From Streptomyces sp. CNH099 (GTDB lineage Bacteria; Actinomycetota; Actinomycetes; Streptomycetales; Streptomycetaceae): a DNA stretch of 32,597 nucleotides. Of the stretch, positions 6,749 to 15,463 are shown piece after piece. Under the pieces are notes generated by a model, which was not told where the DNA came from, did no database searches, and was given only the letters and a program-made list of their open reading frames with translations. Each line of letters opens with the position of its first letter. Position 1 is the first letter of the stretch. A program made the translations under genes and the position numbers. The DNA lies in NCBI GenBank assembly GCA_000514715.1, contig AZWL01000048.1, positions 1-32,597 on the forward strand. Direction: 5' to 3'.

Positions 6749-9043
6749 ATGGGGGCACCAACGGCGCCGAGGCATACGAAGCGGCGGCAGGGCGTCGCCG
6801 CGGCCGTCGGCGGCTGGAGCGTCACGCACCGCTGGGCCGCGGTGGGTATCTGGGTGCTGTTCGTGGTGCTGGCGACCGTCGCCGGCTCCGCGGCAGGGCG
6901 GGCGGATGTCAGCGACAGCGAGGAGGTCCCGGGCGAGACCGGGCGGTCCGCGAAGATCCTTGAGGATGCGGGGGTGGACGAGCCGGTCGGGGAGAGCGTG
7001 CTCGTCCAGTCGCCGGACGGTGCGCTGAAGGCGTCGGCCGCCGGGTTCCGCACGGCCGTCGAGGACGTCGTACGGGCCGTGGAGGGCACCGGCGAGGTGA
7101 CGGACGTCGTCTCGCCGTACGACAGCGACACGATCTCCGCGGACGGGCGTTCCGCGCTGGTGCAGTTCCGGATGAAGGGCGACCCGGAGACCGCGGCGGA
7201 CCGGGTGGAGCCGGTGACGGACGCGGTCGCGGAGGTCCAGGAGAAACACGGGTCGCAGGGGCTGCTGATCGAGGAGATCGGCGGCGCCAGCATGGAGAAG
7301 ACCTTCGACGACGCCTTCGGCGAGGACTTCAAGAAGGCGGAGTACTCGGCGGTGCCGATCGCGTTCGGCATCCTGCTGATCGTCTTCGGCGCGTTCGTGG
7401 CGGCGCTGCTGCCGGTGGTCCTGGCGCTGACCGCGATCGTGGCGACGATGGGCCTGATGGGCGTGGTCAGCCACGTGCAGCCGATGAGCGACGTCGCCGA
7501 CTCGGTGATGCTGCTGGTGGGGCTGGCGGTCGGCGTCGACTACTGCCTGTTCTACCTGCGCCGCGAGCGGGAGGAGCGGGCCAGGGGGCGGGACGCGCGT
7601 ACCGCGCTGGAGATCGCCGCGGCCACCTCCGGGCGCGCGGTGCTGGTCTCCGGCATCACCGTCATCGTCGCCATGTGCGGCATGCTCTTCACCGGCCTCG
7701 CCGACTTCGAGGCGATGGGCGTGGCGTCGCTGATGGTGGTCGCGGTGGCCATGGTCGGCTCGGTCACCGTGCTGCCGGCGATGCTGTCGCTGCTCGGCGA
7801 GCGGGTCGAGAAGGGCCGGGTGCCGTTCCTGGCGCGGCTGAAGCGGGGCAGGTCCAACGCCGGCGGGGAGAGCCGGGTGTGGCGGGCCGTGCTGACGCGG
7901 GTGCTGCGCCGGCCGAAGGCCGCGGCGGTGGTGGCCGCCGGCGCGCTGGTGGCGATCGCCGTGCCGGCCCTCGGCATGAACACCGCGAACCTGACGCTGG
8001 ATCAGGAGTTCGGCGACTCGCTGCCGATCGTGCAGACCTACGACCGGGTCAACGAGGCGTTCCCCGGCGGCTCCGACCCCGCCGAGGTGGTCGTCAGGGC
8101 GGACGACATCACCGCGCCCGAGGTGCGCAGGGCCATGGCCGACTTCGAGGAGCAGGCGCTGGCCACGGGCGCGTCGAAGGGGCCGATCGACATCGAGGTC
8201 CATGACGACGGCAACGTGGCCATCATCGAGGTGCCCCTCGTCGGCGGTTCCGACCAGGACCGGGCGGAGAAGAGCCTCGCCCTGCTGCGCGACGAGATCC
8301 GGCCGGCCACGCTGGAGGCGGTGGACGGCGTCGAGGCGCCGGTCGGCGGCCAGGTGGCGGGGAGCAAGGACTTCAACGACCAGCTCGTCGGCGCGGTCGT
8401 GCCGGTCTTCCTCTTCGTGGTGGCCTTCGCCTTCCTGCTGATGCTGATGGCCTTCCGGTCGCTGACGATCGCGATCACCTCGATCCTGCTCAACCTGCTG
8501 TCGGTGGGCGCCGCGTACGGCGTGCTGACGATGGTCTTCCAGCACGGCTGGGGCGCGGGCCTGGTCGGCGCCGAGGGCGTCGGGGCGATCGTCGCCTGGC
8601 TGCCGCTGTTCCTCTTCGTCATCCTCTTCGGGCTGAGCATGGACTACCACGTGTTCGTGGTCTCCCGGATCAAGGAGGCGCGGGCGCAGGGCCGGAACAC
8701 CGCGGACGCCATCTCGCACGGTGTGATCACCACCGCGGGCGTGGTGACCAGCGCGGCCGTCATCATGGTCGCGGTGTTCTCGATCTTCGGAACGCTGTCG
8801 ATGCAGTCCATGAAGCAGATGGGCGTGGGCCTGGCGACGGCGGTGCTGATCGACGCGACGATCATCCGCGGCGTGCTGCTGCCCGCGGTGATGTCGCTGC
8901 TCGGCGAGCGCAACTGGCACTTCCCCAGGGCGCTGCGCTGGCTGCCCGACCTGGAGCACCACGAGCCCCGGCCGGTACCGACGGGTAGCGTTCCGCCGCC
9001 GGTTCCCGCAGACTCTCCGTTGGTCGAAGGGAGCCGCCGATGA
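6749..9043 (+). CDS. MMPL-family (RND superfamily) membrane transporter
   Basis: Encodes 764 aa. The ATG at 6749 follows AAGGAGAG with a short spacer. The architecture is the actinobacterial MMPL duplication. TM1 (WAAVGIWVLFVVLATVAGSAAG) is followed by an extracellular domain, then a first block of five helices containing the conserved GVDYCLFYLRREREE. A second TM1-like helix near 'KAAAVVAAGALVAIAVPALG', another extracellular domain and a second helix block with LSMDYHVFVVSRIKEA complete the fold. The two (V/M)DY motifs are the proton-relay residues of this family. Such proteins export lipids, siderophores or other hydrophobic compounds; the substrate is not predictable here. The last codons overlap the next gene's ATG, implying coupled translation. 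Confidence 0.9.
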   Translation: MGAPTAPRHTKRRQGVAAAVGGWSVTHRWAAVGIWVLFVVLATVAGSAAGRADVSDSEEVPGETGRSAKILEDAGVDEPVGESVLVQSPDGALKASAAGFRTAVEDVVRAVEGTGEVTDVVSPYDSDTISADGRSALVQFRMKGDPETAADRVEPVTDAVAEVQEKHGSQGLLIEEIGGASMEKTFDDAFGEDFKKAEYSAVPIAFGILLIVFGAFVAALLPVVLALTAIVATMGLMGVVSHVQPMSDVADSVMLLVGLAVGVDYCLFYLRREREERARGRDARTALEIAAATSGRAVLVSGITVIVAMCGMLFTGLADFEAMGVASLMVVAVAMVGSVTVLPAMLSLLGERVEKGRVPFLARLKRGRSNAGGESRVWRAVLTRVLRRPKAAAVVAAGALVAIAVPALGMNTANLTLDQEFGDSLPIVQTYDRVNEAFPGGSDPAEVVVRADDITAPEVRRAMADFEEQALATGASKGPIDIEVHDDGNVAIIEVPLVGGSDQDRAEKSLALLRDEIRPATLEAVDGVEAPVGGQVAGSKDFNDQLVGAVVPVFLFVVAFAFLLMLMAFRSLTIAITSILLNLLSVGAAYGVLTMVFQHGWGAGLVGAEGVGAIVAWLPLFLFVILFGLSMDYHVFVVSRIKEARAQGRNTADAISHGVITTAGVVTSAAVIMVAVFSIFGTLSMQSMKQMGVGLATAVLIDATIIRGVLLPAVMSLLGERNWHFPRALRWLPDLEHHEPRPVPTGSVPPPVPADSPLVEGSRR

Positions 9044-10209
9044 ACCTGCCGTTCGGCAACTACCAGAACGAGATCTACCTGAACGGCCTGGCGGACAGGC
9101 TGCCGCCGTTCACCACCGACCTCGCCGCGCTGGAGCAGTCCGCGCGCGAACGGCTGGCGGACGGTCCGTTCTGGTACGTCGCGGGCGCGGCCGGCTCGGG
9201 CGCCACCGCCCGGGCCAACCGGGAGGCGTTCGACCGGGTCCGCCTCGTCCCGCGCATGCTGACCGGCGCCACCGAGCGGAGCCTGGCCACCACGGTGCTG
9301 GGCTCCGCGCTCCCCGCGCCCGTGCTGCTGGCGCCCGTCGGGGTGCAGTCGATCGTGCACCCCGACGGGGAGTTGGCCACGGCCCGCGCCGCCGCCGCCC
9401 TCGGCGTGCCGATGGTGATGTCCACCGCCTCCTCGTACTCCATCGAGGAGGTCGCGGAGGCGAGCGGCGCGGGGCCGCGCTGGTACCAGCTGTACTGGCC
9501 GAACGACGACGAGGTGTGCGCCAGCATCCTGGCGCGCGCCCGCGCCGCGGGCTTCACCGCCCTCGTCGTCACCCTCGACACCTGGACGCTGGCCTGGCGC
9601 CCGCGCGACCTCGACGCCGCGTACCTGCCGTTCATCCGCGGCGTCGGCACCGCCGTGGCCTTCTCCGACCCGGCGTTCCGGGCGGGGCTGGCGAAGCCGC
9701 CGGAGGAGGACCTGGGGGCCGCGGTGCTGCGCTGGGTGCCGATGTTCACCGGCACGGACCGGACGTGGGACCGGCTGCCGTTCCTGCGGGCGCACTGGGA
9801 CGGGCCGATCCTGCTCAAGGGCATCCAGCACGTGGACGACGCCCGCCGGGCCGCGGACGCGGGCATGGACGGCATCGTCGTCTCCAACCACGGCGGCCGG
9901 CAGGTCGACGGCGCGGTCGCCGCGCTCGACGTGCTGCCGGAGATCGCCGAGGCGGTCGGCGACCGGGTCGAGGTGCTCTTCGACTCGGGGGTGCGCACCG
10001 GGGCGGACGTGCTCAAGGCCCTCGCGCTGGGCGCCCGTGCGGTGCTGTACGGCAGGCCGTACGCCTACGGGCTCGCCCACGGCGGCGAGGAGGGCGTGGC
10101 GCACGTGCTGCGCAGTCTGCTCGCCGACCTCGACCTCACCCTGGGACTGTCGGGTCACCGCTCGCCGGCCGGACCGGGGCCGGACGACGTGCGGCGCCTT
10201 CCGGGTTGA
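9040..10209 (+). CDS. FMN-dependent 2-hydroxyacid oxidase (lactate 2-monooxygenase-like)
   Basis: Encodes 389 aa, full length for the family. The ATG overlaps the MMPL stop as ATGA (9040-9043). The TIM barrel features of the lactate/glycolate oxidase family are present: the FMN-binding segment LAPVGVQSIVHPDGE, STASSYSIEEVAEA, the substrate/FMN region RWYQLYWPNDDEV, the active-site SNHGGRQVDG (His284 is the proton-abstracting base) and the phosphate-binding FDSGVRTGADVLKALALGA and GRPYAYGL. The N-terminus (NYQNEIYLNGL) and overall pattern resemble lactate 2-monooxygenase of mycobacteria more than plant glycolate oxidase. The reaction is probably oxidation of an L-2-hydroxyacid. The coding end overlaps the convergent BASS gene by 74 bp. 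Confidence 0.87.
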   Translation: MNLPFGNYQNEIYLNGLADRLPPFTTDLAALEQSARERLADGPFWYVAGAAGSGATARANREAFDRVRLVPRMLTGATERSLATTVLGSALPAPVLLAPVGVQSIVHPDGELATARAAAALGVPMVMSTASSYSIEEVAEASGAGPRWYQLYWPNDDEVCASILARARAAGFTALVVTLDTWTLAWRPRDLDAAYLPFIRGVGTAVAFSDPAFRAGLAKPPEEDLGAAVLRWVPMFTGTDRTWDRLPFLRAHWDGPILLKGIQHVDDARRAADAGMDGIVVSNHGGRQVDGAVAALDVLPEIAEAVGDRVEVLFDSGVRTGADVLKALALGARAVLYGRPYAYGLAHGGEEGVAHVLRSLLADLDLTLGLSGHRSPAGPGPDDVRRLPG

Positions 10210-11059
10210 TCGCCCGCAGCGCGTAGCCCGCGAGGGTGGCGGCGACGTAGCTGACGACGGCGTACACCGCGCCCGGCATGGCCATCTCGGTGCTGTCCAG
10301 CAGCGTGGGGCTGATCGCGATGGTCATGGCCAGCCCCACGTTGTGCATCCCGATCTCGAAGCAGCACGCCACGGCCTGCGGATGCGCCGCGCGCACCAGC
10401 CGGGTGGCGCCGTAGCCGACGGCCAGCGAGACCAGCGTGAACAGGAACGTGATCGGCGCGAGGTCCACGAACGAGTCGGTGATCCGGTCCCGCTCGACCC
10501 AGGCGACGCCGACGATGACCAGGAACAGCCCGAACAGGGACGCCACCCGGACCGGCCGGTCGATGCGCTCGCGGACCCGCGGGGCGCGGGCCCGGGTCAG
10601 CATGCCGAGCCCGACGGGGATGAGCACGATCGCGAAGACCTGGAGGATCTTGTCGTAGTTCAGCCCCAGGGAGTCGCGGCCGACGTCGAAGTACTCCAGC
10701 GAGAAGTTGACGATCAGCGGCAGGGAGAACAGCGACAGCCCTGAGTTGACCGCGGTGAGCGTGATGTTGAGGGCCACGTCGCCGCCGAAGAGCCGGCTGT
10801 AGTAGTTGGCGATGGCCCCGCCTGGCGAGGCGGCGAGCAGCATCATGCCCACCGCGTACGCGGGCGCCAGGTCGAAGGCCAGCACCAGCCCGAAGCAGGC
10901 CGCGGGCAGCAGCAGCACCTGGCAGACCAGCGCCGCGGCGACGGCGCGGGGGTGGTGCCGCACGCGCCGGAAGTCGGCGAGCGCGAGGCCCAAGCCGAGG
11001 CCGTACATGATCACGGCGAGGACGACGGGCATCATGACGGTCGTTACCGGGGAGTTCAC
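10136..11059 (-). CDS. Bile acid:sodium symporter (BASS) family membrane protein
   Basis: Encodes about 307 aa from GTG 11059; ATG 11035 is an alternative, and neither has a strong ribosome-binding site. Eight or nine hydrophobic helices are visible, with family landmarks SPGGAIANYYSRLFGGDVAL and, near the end, CFEIGMHNVGLAMTIA, the two crossover motifs that bind sodium and substrate. The C-terminal tail is hydrophilic (RRPAPVRPASGDPTVPG) and overlaps the end of the oxidase gene on the other strand by 74 bp. Bacterial members carry organic anions such as pantoate or keto acids; the substrate here is unknown. The gene is divergent from the LysE exporter. Confidence 0.85.
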   Translation of the reverse strand: MNSPVTTVMMPVVLAVIMYGLGLGLALADFRRVRHHPRAVAAALVCQVLLLPAACFGLVLAFDLAPAYAVGMMLLAASPGGAIANYYSRLFGGDVALNITLTAVNSGLSLFSLPLIVNFSLEYFDVGRDSLGLNYDKILQVFAIVLIPVGLGMLTRARAPRVRERIDRPVRVASLFGLFLVIVGVAWVERDRITDSFVDLAPITFLFTLVSLAVGYGATRLVRAAHPQAVACCFEIGMHNVGLAMTIAISPTLLDSTEMAMPGAVYAVVSYVAATLAGYALRAINPEGAARRPAPVRPASGDPTVPG

Positions 11060-11157
11060 ACGCACAGCCTGCTGGGTGGCGCGGCGCGCTGTCCATGCCG
11101 CCGGGGCGGCGGTAAACCGATGGCGCCTCCGCTTGCGCTCGCCCCAGGATGGTCCGC

Positions 11158-11778
11158 ATGCTCGCGACCCTCCTCGCCTTCCTCGGGGCCTGCACGCTGA
11201 TCGCCGCCACACCCGGCCCCAGCACGGTCCTGATCATCCGCAACTCGATCCACAGCCGCCGCGCCGGGATGATGACCGTCCTCGGCAACGAGACGGGCGT
11301 GTTCCTGTGGGGCACGGTCGCCGCCTTCGGCCTCACCGCGCTGCTGGCGGCCTCGCAGCTGGCGTACGACGTGATGCGCTGGGTCGGCGCGGCGGTGCTG
11401 GTCTGGTTCGGGGTGCAGGCGCTGCGTGCGGCGCGGCGGGGTACGGCGGCCCGGTTCGCGGACCGGGCGGCGGAGGAGGTGACGTCGTGGCGCGCGTACC
11501 GCTCGGGGCTGCTGCTGAACCTGGCCAATCCGAAGGCGGGCGTCTTCGCGATCTCGTTCCTGCCCCAGTTCGTGCCGGCGTCGGCGCCGCAGCTGGCGAC
11601 GACGGTGGCGTTCGCCGCGCTCTGGGCGGTGTACGAGGTGGGGTGGTACGGGGTGTACGTGTGGTTCGTGGGCCGGCTGCAGGGCGTGCTGTCGCGGGCC
11701 GGGGTGCGCCGGCGGCTGGAGCAGGTGTCCGGCACGGTGCTGGTGGCGCTGGGGATCCGGCTGGCCATGGAGCACTGA
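11158..11778 (+). CDS. LysE/RhtB-family amino-acid exporter
   Basis: Encodes 206 aa if the ATG at 11158 is used (AGGA at 11146-11149, 8-nt spacer); ATG 11149 would add three residues. The N-terminus has the LysE signature TPGPSTVLIIRNSI and the following Gly-rich helix around LGNETGVFLWG. The second half has LNLANPKAGVFAISFLPQFV, the second family landmark. Six membrane segments fit the usual 200-210 aa length. The role is export of amino acids or related small molecules across the inner membrane. It is divergent from the BASS gene, with no dedicated regulator beside it, and ends 12 bp before the convergent Nudix gene. Confidence 0.87.
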   Translation: MLATLLAFLGACTLIAATPGPSTVLIIRNSIHSRRAGMMTVLGNETGVFLWGTVAAFGLTALLAASQLAYDVMRWVGAAVLVWFGVQALRAARRGTAARFADRAAEEVTSWRAYRSGLLLNLANPKAGVFAISFLPQFVPASAPQLATTVAFAALWAVYEVGWYGVYVWFVGRLQGVLSRAGVRRRLEQVSGTVLVALGIRLAMEH

Positions 11779-11790
11779 GGGCGGCGGGCG

Positions 11791-12273
11791 CTACGGCGTG
11801 TGCGAGGGGGCGACCGGCAGATAGCCGAGGTCCACGGGCCCGCCGCGCGGGCCGGCGAGGAGCGTCGCCAGCGGCGGGGGCCACAGCGGCTCGTACGGGT
11901 CCGCCAGCTCCGCCGGCGGCCACCAGCGCCAGCCGAGGATCCGGTCCTCCGGGTGCCGGGCGACCGCCTCGGGGGTGGGCTCGCGGCGCGCCCCGGCGGC
12001 CAGGTAGATGTGCTCGTGCTGGCGCACCGGCACGCCGAGGCGGGTGAAGTCGTGCTCCCAGGTGCACAGCAGCTCGCCGGCCTCGACGTCCGTCCAGCCG
12101 GTCTCCTCGTGCAGCTCGCGCACCGCGCCCGCGCGGGGGCTCTCGCCGGGGTCCAGGCCGCCGCCGGGCATGGCCCAGTGGATGCCGGCCTCGGCGTCGT
12201 CGTAGCGGAACATGAAGATCGCGCCGGTGGGGTCGAGGAGCGCGAGCCGGGCTGCGCGGCGGGGTGTACGCAT
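11791..12273 (-). CDS. Nudix hydrolase
   Basis: Encodes 160 aa. The ATG at 12273 has an AGGG-type site about 7 bases upstream. The full Nudix box is present: GGGLDPGESPRAG, then RELHEETGW, fitting GX5EX7REUXEEXGU, the metal-binding helix that hydrolyses nucleoside diphosphates linked to another moiety. The downstream WRWWPPAEL is the common C-terminal turn of ADP-ribose/8-oxo-dGTP-type members. The exact substrate cannot be set from sequence. It stands alone, divergent from the FHA gene. Confidence 0.87.
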   Translation of the reverse strand: MRTPRRAARLALLDPTGAIFMFRYDDAEAGIHWAMPGGGLDPGESPRAGAVRELHEETGWTDVEAGELLCTWEHDFTRLGVPVRQHEHIYLAAGARREPTPEAVARHPEDRILGWRWWPPAELADPYEPLWPPPLATLLAGPRGGPVDLGYLPVAPSHTP

Positions 12274-12388
12274 GCGCCGACCCTAGACGAGCGGGTCCGG
12301 TGCGGCGGCGTGTCGATCATTTGTCACGGGTCCGTACGGGAACGGAAGCGCACTGGACACCCGGTGTAGCCCGTCCGACAATTCGAGG

Positions 12389-12964
12389 GTGTCCGGCTTC
12401 GACCACCCCACGCATTCCGCCTTCCCCGTGTACCCGGCGGGGGGTCCGCGCGTGTCCGACGAAGAACGGGACCGGGCCATCGAGTTGCTGCGCGACGGCG
12501 CGGCGGAGGGCCGGCTCTCGCAGGACACGTTCCTGGCCCGCATGGAGCTGGCGCTCGCCGCCCACTCGCACGAGCAGTTGGCGGCGCTGACCGCGGACCT
12601 GCCGCCGCGCGAGGGGCGGTTGACGCGGGCGATCCTCGGCACGGTCGCCAAGGCGTCGTCGCTCGGGGTGCGGGTGAAGCAGGCGTGGCAGGCGGAGCGG
12701 CTGCCGCCGCTGATGCTGCCGGCGCCGGGGGCGTTCCCGCTGCGCATAGGGCGGGATCCGCGCAACGGGCTGCGGCTGGTGGAGGAGACCGTCTCGCGGA
12801 TGCACGCGGAGCTGCGCTGCGCGAGCGGCGTGTGGCTGCTGCGGGACCTCGGCTCGACGAACGGCACGTTCATCAACGGCCGCCGGCTGACGGGCGAGGC
12901 GCCCGTCCGGCCGGGCGACCAGCTGGGCTTCGGGCACACCCGCTACCTGCTGACGGACCGCTGA
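12389..12964 (+). CDS. DUF1707 and FHA domain protein
   Basis: Encodes 191 aa starting at GTG 12389, by analogy with the HPTHS-type N-termini I know in this family; GTG 12452 just before SDEERDR is a weaker alternative. Residues about 22-73 are DUF1707 (SDEERDRAIELLRDGAAEGR, then MELAL, LAALTADLP), a small domain at the N-terminus of many actinobacterial regulatory and membrane proteins. Residues about 112-190 are a forkhead-associated domain with the GR, SxxH and NG landmarks (IGRDPRNGL, VSRMHAEL, DLGSTNGTFING), which binds phosphothreonine peptides. There is no membrane segment, so a cytoplasmic adaptor in Ser/Thr-kinase signalling is likely. No kinase is adjacent; the next gene, a penicillin-binding protein, is of a class often linked to such kinases. 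Confidence 0.85.
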   Translation: MSGFDHPTHSAFPVYPAGGPRVSDEERDRAIELLRDGAAEGRLSQDTFLARMELALAAHSHEQLAALTADLPPREGRLTRAILGTVAKASSLGVRVKQAWQAERLPPLMLPAPGAFPLRIGRDPRNGLRLVEETVSRMHAELRCASGVWLLRDLGSTNGTFINGRRLTGEAPVRPGDQLGFGHTRYLLTDR

Positions 12965-13057
12965 CCGCCGCGCGGATACGGACCGGCACCGGCGGCCGGG
13001 CCGCGCGCCGGCCGCACGGCACCGCGCGGCCGGCCCGTACGGCCCGGCGCCGCCGCC

Positions 13058-14659
13058 TCACCCCGCCGCCAGCACCTGCCTGACCACCGGCCCCGCCGCC
13101 TCGTTGCCGTGGCCGCCCGCCGGCACCACCGCCGCCGCGGCCACGTCGCCGCGGTACGCCGTGAACCAGCTGTCCGGCAGCTCCTGCCCGTCGACCTCCG
13201 CCGACCCGGTCTTCGCCCCCGCGCCGGCCCCGAGCCCGAGGCCCGCGGCCGTGCCGTGGGTCGCCGTCAGCTCCATCATCCGGCGCAGGTCCGCCGCCAC
13301 CGGGGCGGGCAGCGGCTCGGCGGTGGCGAGTGCGCCGTCGTGGAACGAGCGCGGGAGCAGCACCGGCTGCCGGAAGCCTCCGCTGGCGACGGTGGCGGCG
13401 ACGGACGCCATGTTCAGCGGGTTCATCTGCACCCGCCCCTGGCCGATGATCGCCGCGGACTTCTCGTCGCCCTCCCCGGCGGGCACGCTCCCGTCGAAGG
13501 TGGTCACGCCGGTGTGCCAGTCGTCCTCGCCGAGGCCGAACCAGCGGCGGGCGGTGCCGGCCAGCTCGTCGTCGGCCAGCTCGTCGCTGAGCGAGACGAA
13601 CGCCGTGTTGCAGGACTGCGCGAAGTCCTCGGCGAACGTGGCGTCCTCGTTCGCGCCGCCCTCCGCGTTGGTGAACGTCATGCCCTGGTCGTGCGCGTAG
13701 GTGCGGGGACAGCTCACCGGCGTCTCGGGGGTGACGCCCCCGGCCAGCAGCGCCGCCGCTGTGATGATCTTGAACGTGGAGCCGGGCGCCGTGGCGCCTT
13801 GCAGCGCGCTGTTGAACTCCCCGTCGTCCTGCGCGTTCGCGATCGCCAGGATCTCGCCGGTGGAGGGCCGCACGGCCACGACCGACGCCCGGGGGTGCTC
13901 CCGCACCGCCCGTTCCGCCGCCTCCTGGACGCCGGCGTCCAGCGTCGTCGGCAGCTTCGCCGGCCGGCCCCGGGAGACGTCGAGCAGCGACCTGACGACG
14001 CCCCCGCCGGAGTCCTCGACGAGCACCTCGATCCCGGGCCTGCCGCCCAGCTTCCCCGCGTACCGCTCGCGCAGCTGCGCCAGGACCGGCGCCAGCGAGG
14101 GGTACTCCTCCCCGCTCAGCGTCGCGCCGTCCGCGCCGACCGCGACCGCCCGCGGGGACTCGCCCTCCCGCGTCACCAGCCGCCGGTCGCCGGCCAGGGC
14201 CGGATGCACGACGGACGGGTCCCAGTCGACCAGCGGCCTGCCCGTCGTCCGGCCGCGGACGACCGTCAGCCGCGAGTCGTACGTCCACGTCCTGGCGTGT
14301 CCTCCGGCCACGACCCGCGCCGTGACCGAGAACGGCACCGTCGCGCCCTTCGCCGCGCCCGGCTCCAGCGCGACCTTCCGCACCTTCGCCCGGCTGAAGT
14401 ACGCGCCGAGCACCGGCTGCGCCTCGGCGGCGTAGTCCGTGAGCCGGGCCGCGGCGGCCGGGCGGCCGGCGGCCCAGGCGGCGAGGAAGCCGCGGGCGGT
14501 CTCGCGCACCTCGGCCGCGCTGGGCGGGCCGGTCTTCACCTCGTCCCCGCCCCCGCCCCCGGTGTCGAGCGCCCGGTAGATGTTGGTGACACCGAAGACG
14601 GCCAGCGCGGCCATCCCGGCGAGCGCCAGGCATAAAACGGCTTTGGCCCCGGTTCGCAT
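13058..14659 (-). CDS. Class B penicillin-binding protein with N-terminal MecA_N-like domain
   Basis: Encodes 533 aa. The ATG at 14659 is preceded by AGGGGGGA about 8-9 bases upstream; the frame is open further upstream but without a better start. One N-terminal membrane helix (AVLCLALAGMAALAVFGV) anchors it. Residues about 45-160 resemble the NTF2-like MecA_N domain (FLAAWAAGRPAAAARLT). The transpeptidase domain has all three motifs: STFK (Ser294 nucleophile, Lys297), SCN (Ser349-Asn351) and KTG (Lys483-Gly485). It would cross-link peptidoglycan at the outer face of the membrane. At 533 aa it matches the PBP2/PbpA-like accessory proteins common in Streptomyces, and no motif is missing. It is divergent from the ABC fragment across a 159-bp gap holding a palindromic operator. 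Confidence 0.88.
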   Translation of the reverse strand: MRTGAKAVLCLALAGMAALAVFGVTNIYRALDTGGGGGDEVKTGPPSAAEVRETARGFLAAWAAGRPAAAARLTDYAAEAQPVLGAYFSRAKVRKVALEPGAAKGATVPFSVTARVVAGGHARTWTYDSRLTVVRGRTTGRPLVDWDPSVVHPALAGDRRLVTREGESPRAVAVGADGATLSGEEYPSLAPVLAQLRERYAGKLGGRPGIEVLVEDSGGGVVRSLLDVSRGRPAKLPTTLDAGVQEAAERAVREHPRASVVAVRPSTGEILAIANAQDDGEFNSALQGATAPGSTFKIITAAALLAGGVTPETPVSCPRTYAHDQGMTFTNAEGGANEDATFAEDFAQSCNTAFVSLSDELADDELAGTARRWFGLGEDDWHTGVTTFDGSVPAGEGDEKSAAIIGQGRVQMNPLNMASVAATVASGGFRQPVLLPRSFHDGALATAEPLPAPVAADLRRMMELTATHGTAAGLGLGAGAGAKTGSAEVDGQELPDSWFTAYRGDVAAAAVVPAGGHGNEAAGPVVRQVLAAG

Positions 14660-14740
14660 GCGCGTCCCCCCTGCAGGTTGCGGCCCCTCCCCCGGGCCAC
14701 CGACGACTCTACCCGCCGGCTCCGCCGGCCGGCGGTTGCA

Positions 14741-14756
14741 CTGAACCATGGTTCAG
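14741..14756. promoter_or_regulatory. 16-bp perfect palindrome, likely TetR/MarR-type operator
   Basis: CTGAACCATGGTTCAG is perfectly symmetric and sits in the 159-bp gap between the divergent PBP and ABC-exporter genes. Sites of this form (GAACCATGGTTC core) are typical of TetR-family repressors controlling exporters. No TetR gene is in the window; it may have been lost with the 3' part of the exporter locus. Confidence 0.55.
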
Positions 14757-14818
14757 GTTCTAGGTTCTACGGTGCGGGCCGCCGCACCCGGCCGCGCACC
14801 ACGAGACGGGAGAACCCG

Positions 14819-15463
14819 ATGGACATGCAGGCCACCGCCTGGCAGTCGCTCCACAGCACGGTCACCGCGCAGCGCGACAAGCGCCCGCTGTCGCGGGCCG
14901 GACTCGGGCGGATCTGGCGGTTCGCCCAGCCGCACCGGCGGCTGCTGAGATGGTTCCTGCTGCTCAGCGTCATCACCGCGGCGCTGGCGGTGGCCACGCC
15001 GCTGCTCGCCGGCCGGGTCGTGGACACGATCGTCGGCGACGCCGACGAGGGCCGGGTGGTGTCCCTGGCGCTGCTGATCGCCGGGATCGCCGTGGCCGAG
15101 GCCGGGTTCGGGCTGCTGGCGCGCTGGCTGTCGGCGCGTATCGGCGAGGGGCTCATCCTGCAGCTGCGCACCGCCGTCTACGACCACGTCCAGCGCATGC
15201 CGGTCGCGTTCTTCACCCGCACCCGCACCGGCGCCCTGGTCAGCCGGCTCAACAACGACGTGCTCGGCGCCCAGCGCGCGTTCAGCAACACCCTGTCCGG
15301 GGTCGTCGGCAACCTGGTGACGCTGCTCCTCACGCTCGCCGTCATGCTGCGGCTCTCCTGGCAGATCACCCTCCTGGCGCTCGTGCTGCTGCCCGTCTTC
15401 GTGTTCCCCGCCCGCCGCATGGGCGCCCGGCTCGCCCGGCTGCAGCGGGAGGCCGCGGCCCGT
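14819..15463 (+). pseudogene. ABC exporter, truncated after the transmembrane domain
   Basis: The ATG at 14819 starts MDMQATAWQSLHSTV and continues about 213 residues of a type-1 ABC exporter membrane domain: IWRFAQPHRRLLRWFLLLSV, LAGRVVDTIVGDADEG, LILQLRTAVYDHVQRMPVAF, FFTRTRTGALVSRLNNDVLG and LSWQITLLALVLLPVF. The match stops at about RLQREAA (15455-15460). A functional gene continues with the rest of the membrane domain and a nucleotide-binding domain of about 250 aa, both absent. Downstream bases belong to another gene read on the opposite strand. The ATPase half is lost, so the product cannot transport on its own. Confidence 0.85.
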
